This document shows positions 34,949 to 45,069 of a stretch of DNA of 64,000 nucleotides, piece by piece (position 1 is the first letter of the stretch; each line of letters begins with the position of its first letter). Origin of the DNA: VAZQ01 sp963702695 (GTDB lineage: Bacteria > Pseudomonadota > Alphaproteobacteria > Rhizobiales > Xanthobacteraceae); assembly GCA_963702695.1 (NCBI GenBank), contig CAVPDS010000033.1, positions 54,738 to 118,737 of the forward strand. The letters run 5' to 3'. The position numbers and the translations under genes are program-made. Below the pieces are notes generated by a model. The model made no database searches. It had not been told where the DNA came from and saw only the letters and a list, made by a program, of their open reading frames with translations.

Positions 34949-36720
34949 AGGTCATCCGCGTGAGTCATGTCGATGAGATATTTTTTCATGTCCCAGGCCC
35001 CCGTTGGGCAGCGCTCGGCGCACAGCCCGCAGTGGAGGCACACATCCTCGTCCTTCACCATGACGCGGCCGGTCTTGAGGCCGGCGCCAATATAGAGGTC
35101 CTGGGTGGCGTTTGGAGCGGGGGCCTGGAGCCGCGTGCGCAGCTCGGCTTCCGCGCCGTTCTCGGTGAACGTGATGCAGTCCATCGGGCAGATGTCGACG
35201 CAGGCGTCGCACTCGATGCAGAGCTTGGACTCGAACACCGTCTGCACGTCGCAATTGAGACAGCGCTGGGTTTCCTTGAGCGCGAGTTCCACATCGAAGC
35301 CGAGTTCGACCTCCGCCTTGATGTCGCGTAATGCCACGACTTTGTCCCGCAGCGGCACCCGGTAGCGCTTGTCCGGCGCGATGTCGTTGTCGTAGCTCCA
35401 CTCGTGGATGCCCATCTTCTGGCTGACGATGTCGAGTTGCGGCAGTGGACGCTCGGTGACATCTTCGCCGGAGCAGAGCTTGTGAATCGAGAGCGCGGCA
35501 TCGTGGCCGTGCGCGACCGCCCAGATGATGTTCTTCGGCCCGAACGCTGCATCGCCGCCGAAGAACACTTTGGCGTTGGTCGAGGCCATGGTCTTCGGAT
35601 CGACCTTGGGCATGCCCCACTTGTCGAACTCGATGCCGATGTCGCGCTCGATCCACGGGAAGGAATTCTCCTGGCCGACCGCGACCAGCACGTCGTCGCA
35701 AGGGAAATGCTGGTCCGGCTCGCCCGACGGCACCAGATTACGTCGGCCCCTGGCGTCGTACTCGGCCTTGACCTTTTCGAACACCACGCCGGTAAGCTTG
35801 CCGTTCTCGTGGGTGAATTCCTTCGGTACGAGGAAATTGAAGATCGGGATGTCCTCGTGCATGGCGTCCTCCTTCTCCCAGGGGGACGCCTTCATCTCCT
35901 CGAAACCTGATCGCACCACCACCTTGACGTCCTCGCCGCCGAGCCGGCGCGAGGAGCGGCAGCAGTCCATCGCCGTATTACCGCCGCCGAGCACGATGAC
36001 GCGCTTGCCGATCTTGCTGATGTGGCCGAACGAGACCGAGGACAGCCAGTCGATGCCGATGTGGACGTTGGCGGCAGCTTCCTTGCGGCCGGGAATCTCG
36101 AGGTCGCGTCCGCGCGGTGCCCCGCAGCCGACGAACACCGCATCCCAGTTCTGGGCCAGCAGCGATTTCAGGCTGTCGATGCGCTGGCCGCCGTTGAATT
36201 CGATGCCGATGTTGAGGATGTAGTCGCATTCCTCGTCGATGACCAATTCCGGCAACCGGAAGCGCGGAATCTGCGTCCGGATCATGCCGCCCGCCTTGGG
36301 GTCTTGATCGAACACCACGCAGTGATAGCCGAGCGGCGCAAGGTCGCGGGCGACCGCGAGCGAAGCCGGACCGCCGCCCACGAGCGCGATGCGCTTGCCA
36401 TTCTTATGGGCGGGCGCATGCGGCAAACGTGGGCGAATGTCGTCTTTATAGTCGGCTGCGACGCGCTTGAGCCGGCAGATCGCGACCGGCTCCTTCTCGA
36501 CGCGCCCGCGCCGGCACGCCGGTTCGCAGGGGCGATCGCAGGTGCGGCCGAGAATCCCCGGAAACACGTTAGATCGCCAGTTGATCATGTATGCGTCGCT
36601 GTAGCGACCCGCGGCGATCAACCGGATGTATTCGGGCACGGGCGTATGCGCCGGACAGGCCCATTGGCAATCCACGACTTTGTGGAAGTAGTCCGGCGCC
36701 GCAATGTTTGTGGGTTCCAT
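34918..36720 (-). CDS. GltD-like flavin/iron-sulfur oxidoreductase, Kor electron-transfer subunit
   Basis: 600 residues. N-terminal Cys-rich domain of the GltD/DPD type (CQWACPAHTPVPEYI, GRTCDRPCEPACRRG), two dinucleotide sites (ALVGGGPASLAVARDLAPLG and VIVLGGGNTAMDCCRSSRR), then a C-terminal 2x[4Fe-4S] domain (CIECDACVDICPMDC, CLHCGLCAERCPTG). Arrangement ahead of korA and korB matches the NADP-linking subunit of 2-oxoglutarate:NADP oxidoreductases described in Azoarcus/Thauera (from memory). Likely moves electrons between KorAB and NAD(P)(H). Specificity is inferred. Confidence 0.9.
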   Translation of the reverse strand: MEPTNIAAPDYFHKVVDCQWACPAHTPVPEYIRLIAAGRYSDAYMINWRSNVFPGILGRTCDRPCEPACRRGRVEKEPVAICRLKRVAADYKDDIRPRLPHAPAHKNGKRIALVGGGPASLAVARDLAPLGYHCVVFDQDPKAGGMIRTQIPRFRLPELVIDEECDYILNIGIEFNGGQRIDSLKSLLAQNWDAVFVGCGAPRGRDLEIPGRKEAAANVHIGIDWLSSVSFGHISKIGKRVIVLGGGNTAMDCCRSSRRLGGEDVKVVVRSGFEEMKASPWEKEDAMHEDIPIFNFLVPKEFTHENGKLTGVVFEKVKAEYDARGRRNLVPSGEPDQHFPCDDVLVAVGQENSFPWIERDIGIEFDKWGMPKVDPKTMASTNAKVFFGGDAAFGPKNIIWAVAHGHDAALSIHKLCSGEDVTERPLPQLDIVSQKMGIHEWSYDNDIAPDKRYRVPLRDKVVALRDIKAEVELGFDVELALKETQRCLNCDVQTVFESKLCIECDACVDICPMDCITFTENGAEAELRTRLQAPAPNATQDLYIGAGLKTGRVMVKDEDVCLHCGLCAERCPTGAWDMKKYLIDMTHADDLCRVQARSAA

Positions 36721-37062
36721 TTACTCCTCTGCACGCACACAGGTCGCGCCCCGGTGTGAAAATTCCTGCGCGAGCAGGTGTCGGCCGGTCTTCCCCCGAC
36801 GGTTCGGATTGTGGGCTCCGAATCCGGCCGGGATACTAGTGACCCTTTTTCGAAAATGCCACCGCCTTCAACATCATGACTGGGTATTACTCATCGCAGA
36901 CTTAAATAGCGATACATCACGGCCACAGGGTGGCGCAAAAATAAACGAGACGTAAACAACCGAAGCCTTGATGCTACCCTAACCCATTGAATTTGCTAGT
37001 TTCAGTCGCCTGCTGCGACAATGGGCACAGGGCCGGATCGCGGATAGTTGAGCAGGTGAGCA
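36721..37062. other. Divergent promoter region between the kor operon and the ATP12-type gene
   Basis: 342 bases without a gene. More AT-rich than its neighbours from about 36840 to 36970. A short stem CCTGC-GCGA-GCAGG near 36768 has a GNRA loop. I cannot place promoters with confidence on either strand. Confidence 0.5.
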
Positions 37063-37839
37063 ATGCGCGACATTTTCGACGATATTCGCCGGAATTTGCC
37101 TTTTGACCCCCTGGAGGCGGCGCGCCGCGGCGCGCGGCCCAAATTGCGGCGCCGCTTCTATCAACGCGCCGAGGTAGCGCAAGACGACAGCCGCCATGCG
37201 CTCGTACTTGACGGCAAGCCGGTACAAACCCCTGCGCGCAGGGCCTTGGCGGCGCCGTCGCGAGCGCTCGCCGAGGCGCTGGCGGCGGAATGGAACGCCC
37301 AGGCCGAGGTCATCGAACCGGCCAAGATGCCGCTGACCCGGCTCGCCAATTCAATCATCGACGGGGTTGCCGTGACGTCGGCACCGGTCGCGGCGGAGAT
37401 CGAGAAATATCTTGGATCTGACCTCCTGTACTACCGGGCGCCCGGTCCCGAGGGGCTGGTGACGCGCCAGGCCGAGCGTTGGGACCCGATCATCGCCTGG
37501 GCTCGTGATGCGCTGGGGGCGCGCTTTCTGGTGGCCGAGGGCATGACCTTCGTGGCGCAGCCACTGGAGGCGCTGGCGGCGGCGCGTGCGGCTATCCCCG
37601 CGGATCCCTGGCGGCTCGGGGCGCTGCATTCGATAACCACCTTGACTGGCTCGGCGCTGATCGCTTTGGCGGTAGGAGCCGGCCGGCTGTCTGCGGAAGA
37701 GGCCTCGGCCGCCGCGCATGTCGAAGAGGACTGGAACATGGCGCAGTGGGGTCACGACGAGGACGCCCTCGAACGCCGGGCCTTGCGGTTCACTGAGATC
37801 GATGCGGCGGTGAGGGTGCTGACTCTGCTCGAGCCGTGA
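37063..37839 (+). CDS. ATP12-family F1-ATPase assembly chaperone
   Basis: 258 residues. Matches the alphaproteobacterial relatives of mitochondrial Atp12: FYQRAEVAQDDSRHALVLDG near the start, LAEALAAEWNAQAEVIEPAK, MPLTRLANSIIDGV, DLLYYRAPGPEGLVTRQAERWDP, and VEEDWNMAQWGHDEDALERRAL at the end. Atp12 binds the alpha subunit of F1 during assembly. Its gene is alone here; the ATP synthase genes are not in the window. Confidence 0.9.
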   Translation: MRDIFDDIRRNLPFDPLEAARRGARPKLRRRFYQRAEVAQDDSRHALVLDGKPVQTPARRALAAPSRALAEALAAEWNAQAEVIEPAKMPLTRLANSIIDGVAVTSAPVAAEIEKYLGSDLLYYRAPGPEGLVTRQAERWDPIIAWARDALGARFLVAEGMTFVAQPLEALAAARAAIPADPWRLGALHSITTLTGSALIALAVGAGRLSAEEASAAAHVEEDWNMAQWGHDEDALERRALRFTEIDAAVRVLTLLEP

Positions 37840-37882
37840 ATGTCCGGCCCATCCAAAGTCGAAAGGTCCGGGGGCTGCCCAT

Positions 37883-38719
37883 TCAGCCGAGCGACCACCA
37901 TCCGTTGGCTGCGCCCGCATAAATGATCATCGTCAGCAAGTTGTGCAGCACGTGGAGCATGATGGTCAGCGTCGTTGAGCCGGTGCGCCAACGCAGCCAA
38001 CTCAGGGCCACGCCCATCACGAAGATCACGCCGATCACGACGGAAGAATACCCGACGTGCAGCAGGGACCAGAGGATCGAAACCAACACGATCGCGCCGA
38101 TGACGCCGAGGCGGCTCTCCGACCAGCCGCGGAACAGAAATCCGCGAAACAAAAACTCCTCGGCAACCGGAGCAGCCACGACCACCGCGAGCCACAGGAG
38201 CGGCAAAAATCCACCTGCCGCCGCCTCGCGATAGAGTTTCACCCAGTCCTGATCCGCATCCGCAAATGTCTCCCGCAGCGCTGGAAACAATGTCAATCCG
38301 TACCAGGCAAGCCCGAACCCAACATAGCCACCAACACCGAGTGCGACATCGCGAGGACACGGCCAATTCAATCCAAGGTAACTTGTGATCGTCCAACCGC
38401 GCCGGCGCGCCCCCAGCGCCACGACCGCTGTGATCAATCCGGCCGCAGCAATGTCAGCGAAAATCAGGAACACCAGCGAGGGGGCTTCGCTCTCCGAAGG
38501 CGCCCGCGAGAGGCCGAGGCAGGCCACGCCCGCCACAACGGGCGCTAGGACGACCACCGCGAGTCCCAGCGCAAGCGTCGCCCAAAAGCCGAAGGGGCGG
38601 CCCCGTTGCTGCATGGGGTCTGCGGCGGCTATTCCCACGCCTGGAATGGCGGCCGCTGATGGCGTGAGGTCAAGCGCAGTCATGCGAGCCGCCGGTGTTC
38701 GACTCCAGATGCCCGCCAT
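37883..38719 (-). CDS. CPBP-family intramembrane protease
   Basis: 278 residues from ATG 38719 (ATG 38683 is also possible; neither has a strong ribosome site). Eight hydrophobic segments; the family motifs EEFLFRGFLFRG (Glu-Glu-x3-Arg), SLLHVGYS (His) and MLHVLHNLL (His, Asn) form the expected metal-dependent site. Such proteins process CAAX-type or membrane substrates or regulate them; no substrate can be inferred. Convergent with the ATP12-type gene. Confidence 0.88.
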   Translation of the reverse strand: MAGIWSRTPAARMTALDLTPSAAAIPGVGIAAADPMQQRGRPFGFWATLALGLAVVVLAPVVAGVACLGLSRAPSESEAPSLVFLIFADIAAAGLITAVVALGARRRGWTITSYLGLNWPCPRDVALGVGGYVGFGLAWYGLTLFPALRETFADADQDWVKLYREAAAGGFLPLLWLAVVVAAPVAEEFLFRGFLFRGWSESRLGVIGAIVLVSILWSLLHVGYSSVVIGVIFVMGVALSWLRWRTGSTTLTIMLHVLHNLLTMIIYAGAANGWWSLG

Positions 38720-38900
38720 TTAGGGGCGGGATGTCTTACCAATCTGTGATGTAAATCGTAGAAATGCCGGCCATGGACCTTGTCGCTGCGTCTCGCATCA
38801 GCTTACAAACGATTGTGCCTTGACGCGTCGCAACGACGGAGAAGGTGTTGTCCGATCCGTGCGATGACGACGCCATCAACCGATAAGGCATGGGGCTGGC

Positions 38901-40433
<1,533 letters not shown>

Positions 40434-40768
40434 GAAGTACACCTTCCAAGATCGAGATCACCGAAGAGGCGTATTTTCCCCGTGATCGACGGTGCGGCTT
40501 TTTCAGCAAATGCTCGCAAATGCTTTGCTGATCAGATTACAAGATCGCGTTTAAGTGGCAACTCCGTCTTATGTTCGCGACGGCCGCGCCCGGCCTCCTT
40601 ACATTGCGTATGACGGGATGCGCGGAGGAAATATCGAGGAAGGTGGACGATTGTTTGCTGCGAAAATGCAAATTCGGTGGCGAGGGAACCAGGGCCGGCA
40701 AGTTCCATAAATGAGGTCAAACGCAATTGCCTCCGGTATGATCTTCTCCCGCACACAGGAGCTCAGCA
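40434..40768. other. Intergenic region after pccB
   Basis: 335 bases. Besides the direct/inverted repeat at 40503-40531 I find no gene; the frames here are short and without a ribosome site. Base composition falls to near-neutral GC, suggesting old non-coding DNA. Confidence 0.5.
40503..40531. repeat. Hairpin containing a 9-base direct repeat after pccB
   Basis: TCAGCAAA (40503-40510) and TTTGCTGA (40524-40531) are perfect inverses; GCAAATGCT occurs twice (40506-40514 and 40516-40524), ten bases apart, about one helical turn. Could terminate pccB or bind a regulator on one face of the helix; untested. Confidence 0.45.
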
Positions 40769-41200
40769 ATGACACAATGGAATGAAATCGCGCCGCCCAC
40801 CGGCAAAGAGGCGTTGTCGCGGACCTATCCGGCGGGCTTTCGGGCCGATGTGATCGACGTCCCGGTCGGTGGCAACAACGGCGCGCTGGAATACATGATC
40901 CAGATGAAAGCCGGGGACACCGTGGTTTATTCCTGGGAAGCCCCGGGCATCAGCGATCCCCAATCATTTCACACGGAGTTTCACGGCCATACCGATGCGG
41001 CGCCAACCGGGAGCGGCGATCTGATGTTCTACGAGAAGGCGGCCGGCGCGAAAGCCGCTGGCTCCTTGATTGCGCCCTGGCAGGGGACTCATGGCTGGTA
41101 TTGGCAGAACCGGAGCGATGCGCCGGCGGTGGTGCGTTTGCGCCTCGCGGGGTTTTACGAGCTTATCCCTGGGCAGGCCGGGCAAGCGGTTCAAGAATAG
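40769..41200 (+). CDS. Small conserved protein of unknown function (intact copy)
   Basis: 143 residues, no signal peptide. Rich in aromatic residues and short beta-like repeats: VPVGGNNGALEYMIQMKAGD, VYSWEAPGISDPQSFHTEFH, GTHGWYWQNRSDAPAVVRLR, LAGFYELIPGQAGQ, which looks like a single-domain beta-barrel similar to a cupin. ATG follows AGGAGCTCAGCA. A decayed copy of its second half lies 600 bases downstream. Confidence 0.7.
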   Translation: MTQWNEIAPPTGKEALSRTYPAGFRADVIDVPVGGNNGALEYMIQMKAGDTVVYSWEAPGISDPQSFHTEFHGHTDAAPTGSGDLMFYEKAAGAKAAGSLIAPWQGTHGWYWQNRSDAPAVVRLRLAGFYELIPGQAGQAVQE

Positions 41201-41351
41201 CGTTCTAACGGCTCGCACATGGCATCCGCGATTCCGGCGCTGTGCGAATGTGACCGTGCCCGCTTGACCGAGGTTGTCTGCATCCGTCATCGTCTGCGCC
41301 CCGCCGACCGGCGGGCGAATCACCATCGCAGATCCATGATCAGGAGATAAA

Positions 41352-41612
41352 ATGAAGGCTGTTATTCTTGCCGCCGCCACCCTTGCCATCGGTGCGACGA
41401 CTGCCAGCGCGCAGCTCGGGCCTTGGTCGCGCGATCGGTTTCCTTATGCCGAACGATTCCATGCCATGTGCCAGGAGAAGGCCCATCGACTTTATGCGTT
41501 CGAGCGGCGTTCCGCGGCTGATGGCCGTCTGTCAGGGGCGGAACGCGAGACCATCCGCGTCCTGCAGCGCGATCTTGACAAATCATGTGGCGGCTATCGC
41601 TTCAGAGGCTGA
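41352..41612 (+). CDS. Small secreted protein of unknown function
   Basis: 86 residues from ATG 41352 after AGGAGATAAA. Signal peptide of about 20 residues (VILAAATLAIGATTASAQ). The mature 66 residues are basic with two Cys (MCQEK, SCGGYRF) that could form one disulfide. Lies between the intact protein gene and its decayed copy. Confidence 0.72.
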   Translation: MKAVILAAATLAIGATTASAQLGPWSRDRFPYAERFHAMCQEKAHRLYAFERRSAADGRLSGAERETIRVLQRDLDKSCGGYRFRG

Positions 41613-41801
41613 CGCTCGATCACGACCGAACAATAACGAGCAAGCCTAGCCCGGATCGAGCAAGCGTCGGTGGGCAAAGCGGAGCGTGCCCACGGCTCGT
41701 TTATTTCGAGCGGTTCGGACAAGCCCGCGTGGGCGCGACGCGTTCCGCGCCTTTGCCCACCGTCCGGACTTGTTATGGACCCGACGCCGCGTTTGGGTGG
41801 C

Positions 41802-42052
41802 ATCAGCGATCCGCAATCCTTTCACACCGAGTTCACGGGCCCGCCGATGCGGCGGCCGGAGCACCCGGGGACTTGATGTTCTACGAAAAGGCGGCGGGTT
41901 CGAACGCGAGCGGCTCCTTGATCCGCCCTGGCACGGAATCCACGGCTGGTACTGGCAAAACAAGAGTGATGCCTCGGTGGGTGTTGCGCCTGCGCATGGC
42001 GGGGTTCTACGAGCTTATTCCAGGCCAGGCCGGACCGCCGGTCAGCGAATAG
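41802..42052 (+). pseudogene. Degenerate copy of the small protein at 40769-41200
   Basis: Starting at GGCATCAGCGATCC the text follows the second half of the intact copy: ISDPQSFHTEF in one frame, then DLMFYEKAAGSNASGSLIRP and finally LRMAGFYELIPGQAGPPVSE in others. Base identity with the parent is high, but at least two frameshifts and loss of the first half show it is a non-functional duplicate. Its upstream boundary is unclear. Confidence 0.82.
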
Positions 42053-42171
42053 GTTAACGCCGGCCCTCTTTTATGCTTGCAGAAGTCGATGGAAATGCTT
42101 GCCTACGAACACGATCATTTGCCGTTATGAATTGCTATGATAAAAGTCCTTGGCAGTCGTAGGATGTCGAC

Positions 42172-42912
42172 ATGAGCCGCATCGAAAAAGTCATTGGGAT
42201 ACTCGACGCGTTTTTGACCCGACGCGAGAAGGTCAATCAGGATCAGAGCATTGGTCATGAGTTCAATTCGGTGTGCAAAAATCTGTTCGGCGTCGAAAAT
42301 GGCTACGAATTCATCTCTGATTTCAATGCACTGATCAGTCAGCTCGAAGAAGACGTCACGCGGATACCTTTGCGCGACGACCAGCGTGCCCACTATATTC
42401 GGCAATTGGAGCCGTTACGCGGCCTGTTCGGCACGAAGACTTACCTTACGCCCTGGAAACAGCTTTTCCAGCATATCGCCGAAGGGAGCCTGCGGAATTC
42501 GCTGCTGTTGATGGATCCCATGCTGGATGCCCAGCGGGCCATGCTCCGTCAGGTCCCCGACCGCGACGCCATCAGAACCGAGCTGACCGACCTGCAAAAC
42601 ACCGTCGAGCAATCAATCCTCGACCAGGACATCCGGCGCCTGTTGATCATGGAAATCAGCAAGACGCGCTCGCTCCTGCAGAACGATCGATCGTTCAAGG
42701 AATCGAAGATCTGGGAGCAGTACCAGAGGCTGATGGCGCAGCTTGCCGCGGCGGTGACCGATCTCGATGAGGCCGAACGCCGCAAGTTCCGCACGGCGCT
42801 GCAGAAGCTCGCGCGCCGGGTGCGTGAAGGCATGGGCTTGGCGCCTGAGGGCGGAGCGATGCGGGCGCCTGGCACATCTGCGGTGCTCGATTGGAACGAG
42901 CCGACGCCGTAA
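42172..42912 (+). CDS. Soluble all-helical protein of unknown function
   Basis: 246 residues, ATG 42172. No signal peptide or membrane segment; mostly charged helices (ISQLEEDVTRIPLRDDQRAH, DRDAIRTELTDLQNTVEQSI, KLARRVREGMGLAPEGG). Heptad-like spacing in the middle suggests a coiled coil. I do not recognise a family. Stands alone 137 bases before the GGDEF gene. Confidence 0.7.
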   Translation: MSRIEKVIGILDAFLTRREKVNQDQSIGHEFNSVCKNLFGVENGYEFISDFNALISQLEEDVTRIPLRDDQRAHYIRQLEPLRGLFGTKTYLTPWKQLFQHIAEGSLRNSLLLMDPMLDAQRAMLRQVPDRDAIRTELTDLQNTVEQSILDQDIRRLLIMEISKTRSLLQNDRSFKESKIWEQYQRLMAQLAAAVTDLDEAERRKFRTALQKLARRVREGMGLAPEGGAMRAPGTSAVLDWNEPTP

Positions 42913-43049
42913 ATCGTCGGTCGGCGCACCCGTGCCGAAGTCCCTAAACTTTGAATCAATCGCGCAACGAGGTTGAGAGAGGTGTCCGGTTATATCGGAG
43001 CGGCCATGCCGGTGGGGCTTGCCGGTGAGGCGCCAGGACTGGGCTTTCG

Positions 43050-44234
43050 ATGTTCGACCTCCCGACGCTGTTCGCGGTCACGCTGTTCGTCAACGTCGTT
43101 GCCGGACTCCTGCTCGTGTTCTCGTGGATGCAGAGGCGGAGCGAGGTGGCCCTGGCATTGTGGGGCACCGGCTTTCTATTTAGCGCCGCAGCGCTGGCGT
43201 TGATCGCCGCCCACGATTCGATCACGGAATTCTGGTCGGTCCTCGTTGCCAATACGCTGTGGACCGCAGGGCATGGGATCAAGTGGGCGGCTGCGCGCCA
43301 TTTCGAAGGACGCCGCACGCCGCTGGCCTGGATCTTCGCAGGCGCCGCCATTTGGCTCGCCGCCTGTCAGAACGAAACCTTCTATGCGTCGCCCGAAGCG
43401 CGCATCATGCTGCCGACGGCGATTGTCGTCATCTATCTCGTCCTCTGCGCCGCCGAGATCTGGCGGGCGCGCGAGCGCGAGCTCATTTCGCACTGGCCGG
43501 CGATCATCTTGCTCCTCGCCCATGCCGGGATGTATTTCGTCCGCGTCGCCTTGGTCGACGTCGTGCCGTATCCGGGCGGCGTGCTTCCGCCGGATCCGCA
43601 TTGGTTTCCAACCGGTCTGTTCGAAATACTCTTCAATACTTTCTGCATGTCGGTCGTGCTGGTGAACATGGCGAAGGAGCGGGCTGAATTGTATCAGCGC
43701 CGGGCTTCGCTGATCGATCCTCTCACCGGGATTGCCAATCGCCGCGCCTTCTTCGACTGCGGCGAACAACTCCTCGCGCAGTTCGCGCTGGAACGGCGCA
43801 GCGCCGTATTCGTGCTACTCGATCTCGACCGTTTCAAGGATATCAACGATAAGTTCGGCCACCAGTTCGGCGATCTTGTGCTGGCGCGTTTTTGCGAAGT
43901 GACAAAATCGATGCTGCGGCCCTGCGATCTGTTCGGCCGGCTCGGCGGCGAGGAATTCGGTTGCCTGCTGCCGGATGCGTCGTTTGCGGAAGCGTTGCGG
44001 ACGGCGGAGCGGGTTCGCTCAGCGGTAGCGTCCATCCCGCTGGTCTTTGAAACCGTACCCGTGCTGGCCACCGTGAGCGCAGGGATTGCTGCGCTGAGCG
44101 AGGCAGATCGGCACATGGGTGAGCTTTTTGCGGCCGCCGACCGGGCGCTCTATCGAGCCAAGGCCAAAGGACGCAACCGGGTCGAGAGCGCGCGCGCGCC
44201 GCTCGCGCTACTAGAAAGCGCCGCTGCCGGATAG
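43050..44234 (+). CDS. Membrane diguanylate cyclase (GGDEF)
   Basis: 394 residues. About six hydrophobic segments in residues 1-215 form a MHYT/MASE-like membrane sensor of unassigned type. GGDEF domain: DPLTGIANRRAFFD, LDLDRFKDINDKFGHQFGD, active site GGEEF (residues 299-303), I-site RPCD (290-293) with the standard 5-residue spacing. So it should make cyclic di-GMP and be product-inhibited. No EAL domain. Confidence 0.93.
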   Translation: MFDLPTLFAVTLFVNVVAGLLLVFSWMQRRSEVALALWGTGFLFSAAALALIAAHDSITEFWSVLVANTLWTAGHGIKWAAARHFEGRRTPLAWIFAGAAIWLAACQNETFYASPEARIMLPTAIVVIYLVLCAAEIWRARERELISHWPAIILLLAHAGMYFVRVALVDVVPYPGGVLPPDPHWFPTGLFEILFNTFCMSVVLVNMAKERAELYQRRASLIDPLTGIANRRAFFDCGEQLLAQFALERRSAVFVLLDLDRFKDINDKFGHQFGDLVLARFCEVTKSMLRPCDLFGRLGGEEFGCLLPDASFAEALRTAERVRSAVASIPLVFETVPVLATVSAGIAALSEADRHMGELFAAADRALYRAKAKGRNRVESARAPLALLESAAAG

Positions 44235-44254
44235 GAACGCCACGCGAACGAAGC

Positions 44255-44554
44255 TTATTGCGGCTTCGAGGACCCCTGACCCGTGGTTGTCGGTGCAGCC
44301 GGTGCGGCGGCCTGGCCGGTCGTCGTCTGCGGTTTCGGTGCCGGCACGCCGGCGGCAGGGCCCGGTGACGCGACTACTGCGGGTGGGTTACCCGCCTCTT
44401 GGCGCTGGCGCGTCACGCCGAACAATACGCCGGCGAGGATAACGACGCCGGCGAGGGCAGTCAGCCAGACCCAGATGACGGCGTCAGGACCTCGGCGAGG
44501 GGGCACAGGCAATGGATTTTCGATGGACGGCCGGTTCGGTTCGTAATCAGTCAT
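44255..44554 (-). CDS. Single-pass membrane protein with Ala/Pro/Thr tail
   Basis: 99 residues. Cytosolic Pro-rich start (NRPSIENPLPVPPRRG), one membrane segment (VIWVWLTALAGVVILAGVLF), then an Ala/Pro/Thr/Gln-rich outer part (PKPQTTTGQAAAPAAPTT). Composition fits a membrane anchor; function unknown. The genes upstream and downstream run on opposite strands. Confidence 0.65.
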   Translation of the reverse strand: MTDYEPNRPSIENPLPVPPRRGPDAVIWVWLTALAGVVILAGVLFGVTRQRQEAGNPPAVVASPGPAAGVPAPKPQTTTGQAAAPAAPTTTGQGSSKPQ

Positions 44555-44582
44555 CGCTGTCTCCCGGAGACTACGCCACGCC

Positions 44583-44858
44583 TCAAAGAGGATAACTGTA
44601 CCTGAAACCGAAAGTTCCCTCGAAGTTCCTCAGGTTGGCGTCGCGGACCACGTCGTCGCCTTCGGCGCGCGCGTCGGCCGCATATTGGAGTTCCGTCCTC
44701 AGGCGGTCCGAGTGCTCGGCGAGCCGCAGCCAGGATTGGGCAAGGGTGACCCATAGCGGCACGTCGCGCTCGTCCTGTGCTCCTTTCGCCATCCGCAGGC
44801 AATTTTCCGCATGCAGGCGATATCGCTCCTGGGAACTCAATGGATGGTTGGAACTCAT
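44583..44858 (-). CDS. Small protein of unknown function
   Basis: 91 residues from ATG 44858 (MSSNHPLSSQERYRLHAENC). Two helical segments (ERYRLHAENCLRMAKGAQDE and PLWVTLAQSWLRLAEHSDRL) resemble short hypothetical proteins common in Bradyrhizobium relatives. No motif. An earlier ATG exists but would add an unlikely Cys-rich leader. Confidence 0.6.
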   Translation of the reverse strand: MSSNHPLSSQERYRLHAENCLRMAKGAQDERDVPLWVTLAQSWLRLAEHSDRLRTELQYAADARAEGDDVVRDANLRNFEGTFGFRYSYPL

Positions 44859-45069
44859 GGTTTGTCCCCGATTTTTAACGCCACACTGAGTGTGCCCTTT
44901 GATTCCGCAAGCTGGGCAAACTCGCGATATCACTGGGGCATGTTCGGGGTCATTCAGCGGCGGCCGGCGCGTCAGGCATGCGACACAAGACTCTGGATTT
45001 TCACGGATAACCCATCCACGCTATATATTGAGAAGTGTCGAATTCATCCCCGCTGGTTCCCTCCATCCG

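Noticed and set aside
40532..40756. Small minus-strand gene after pccB
   Set aside because: No ribosome site, no homology recognised, and atypical composition.
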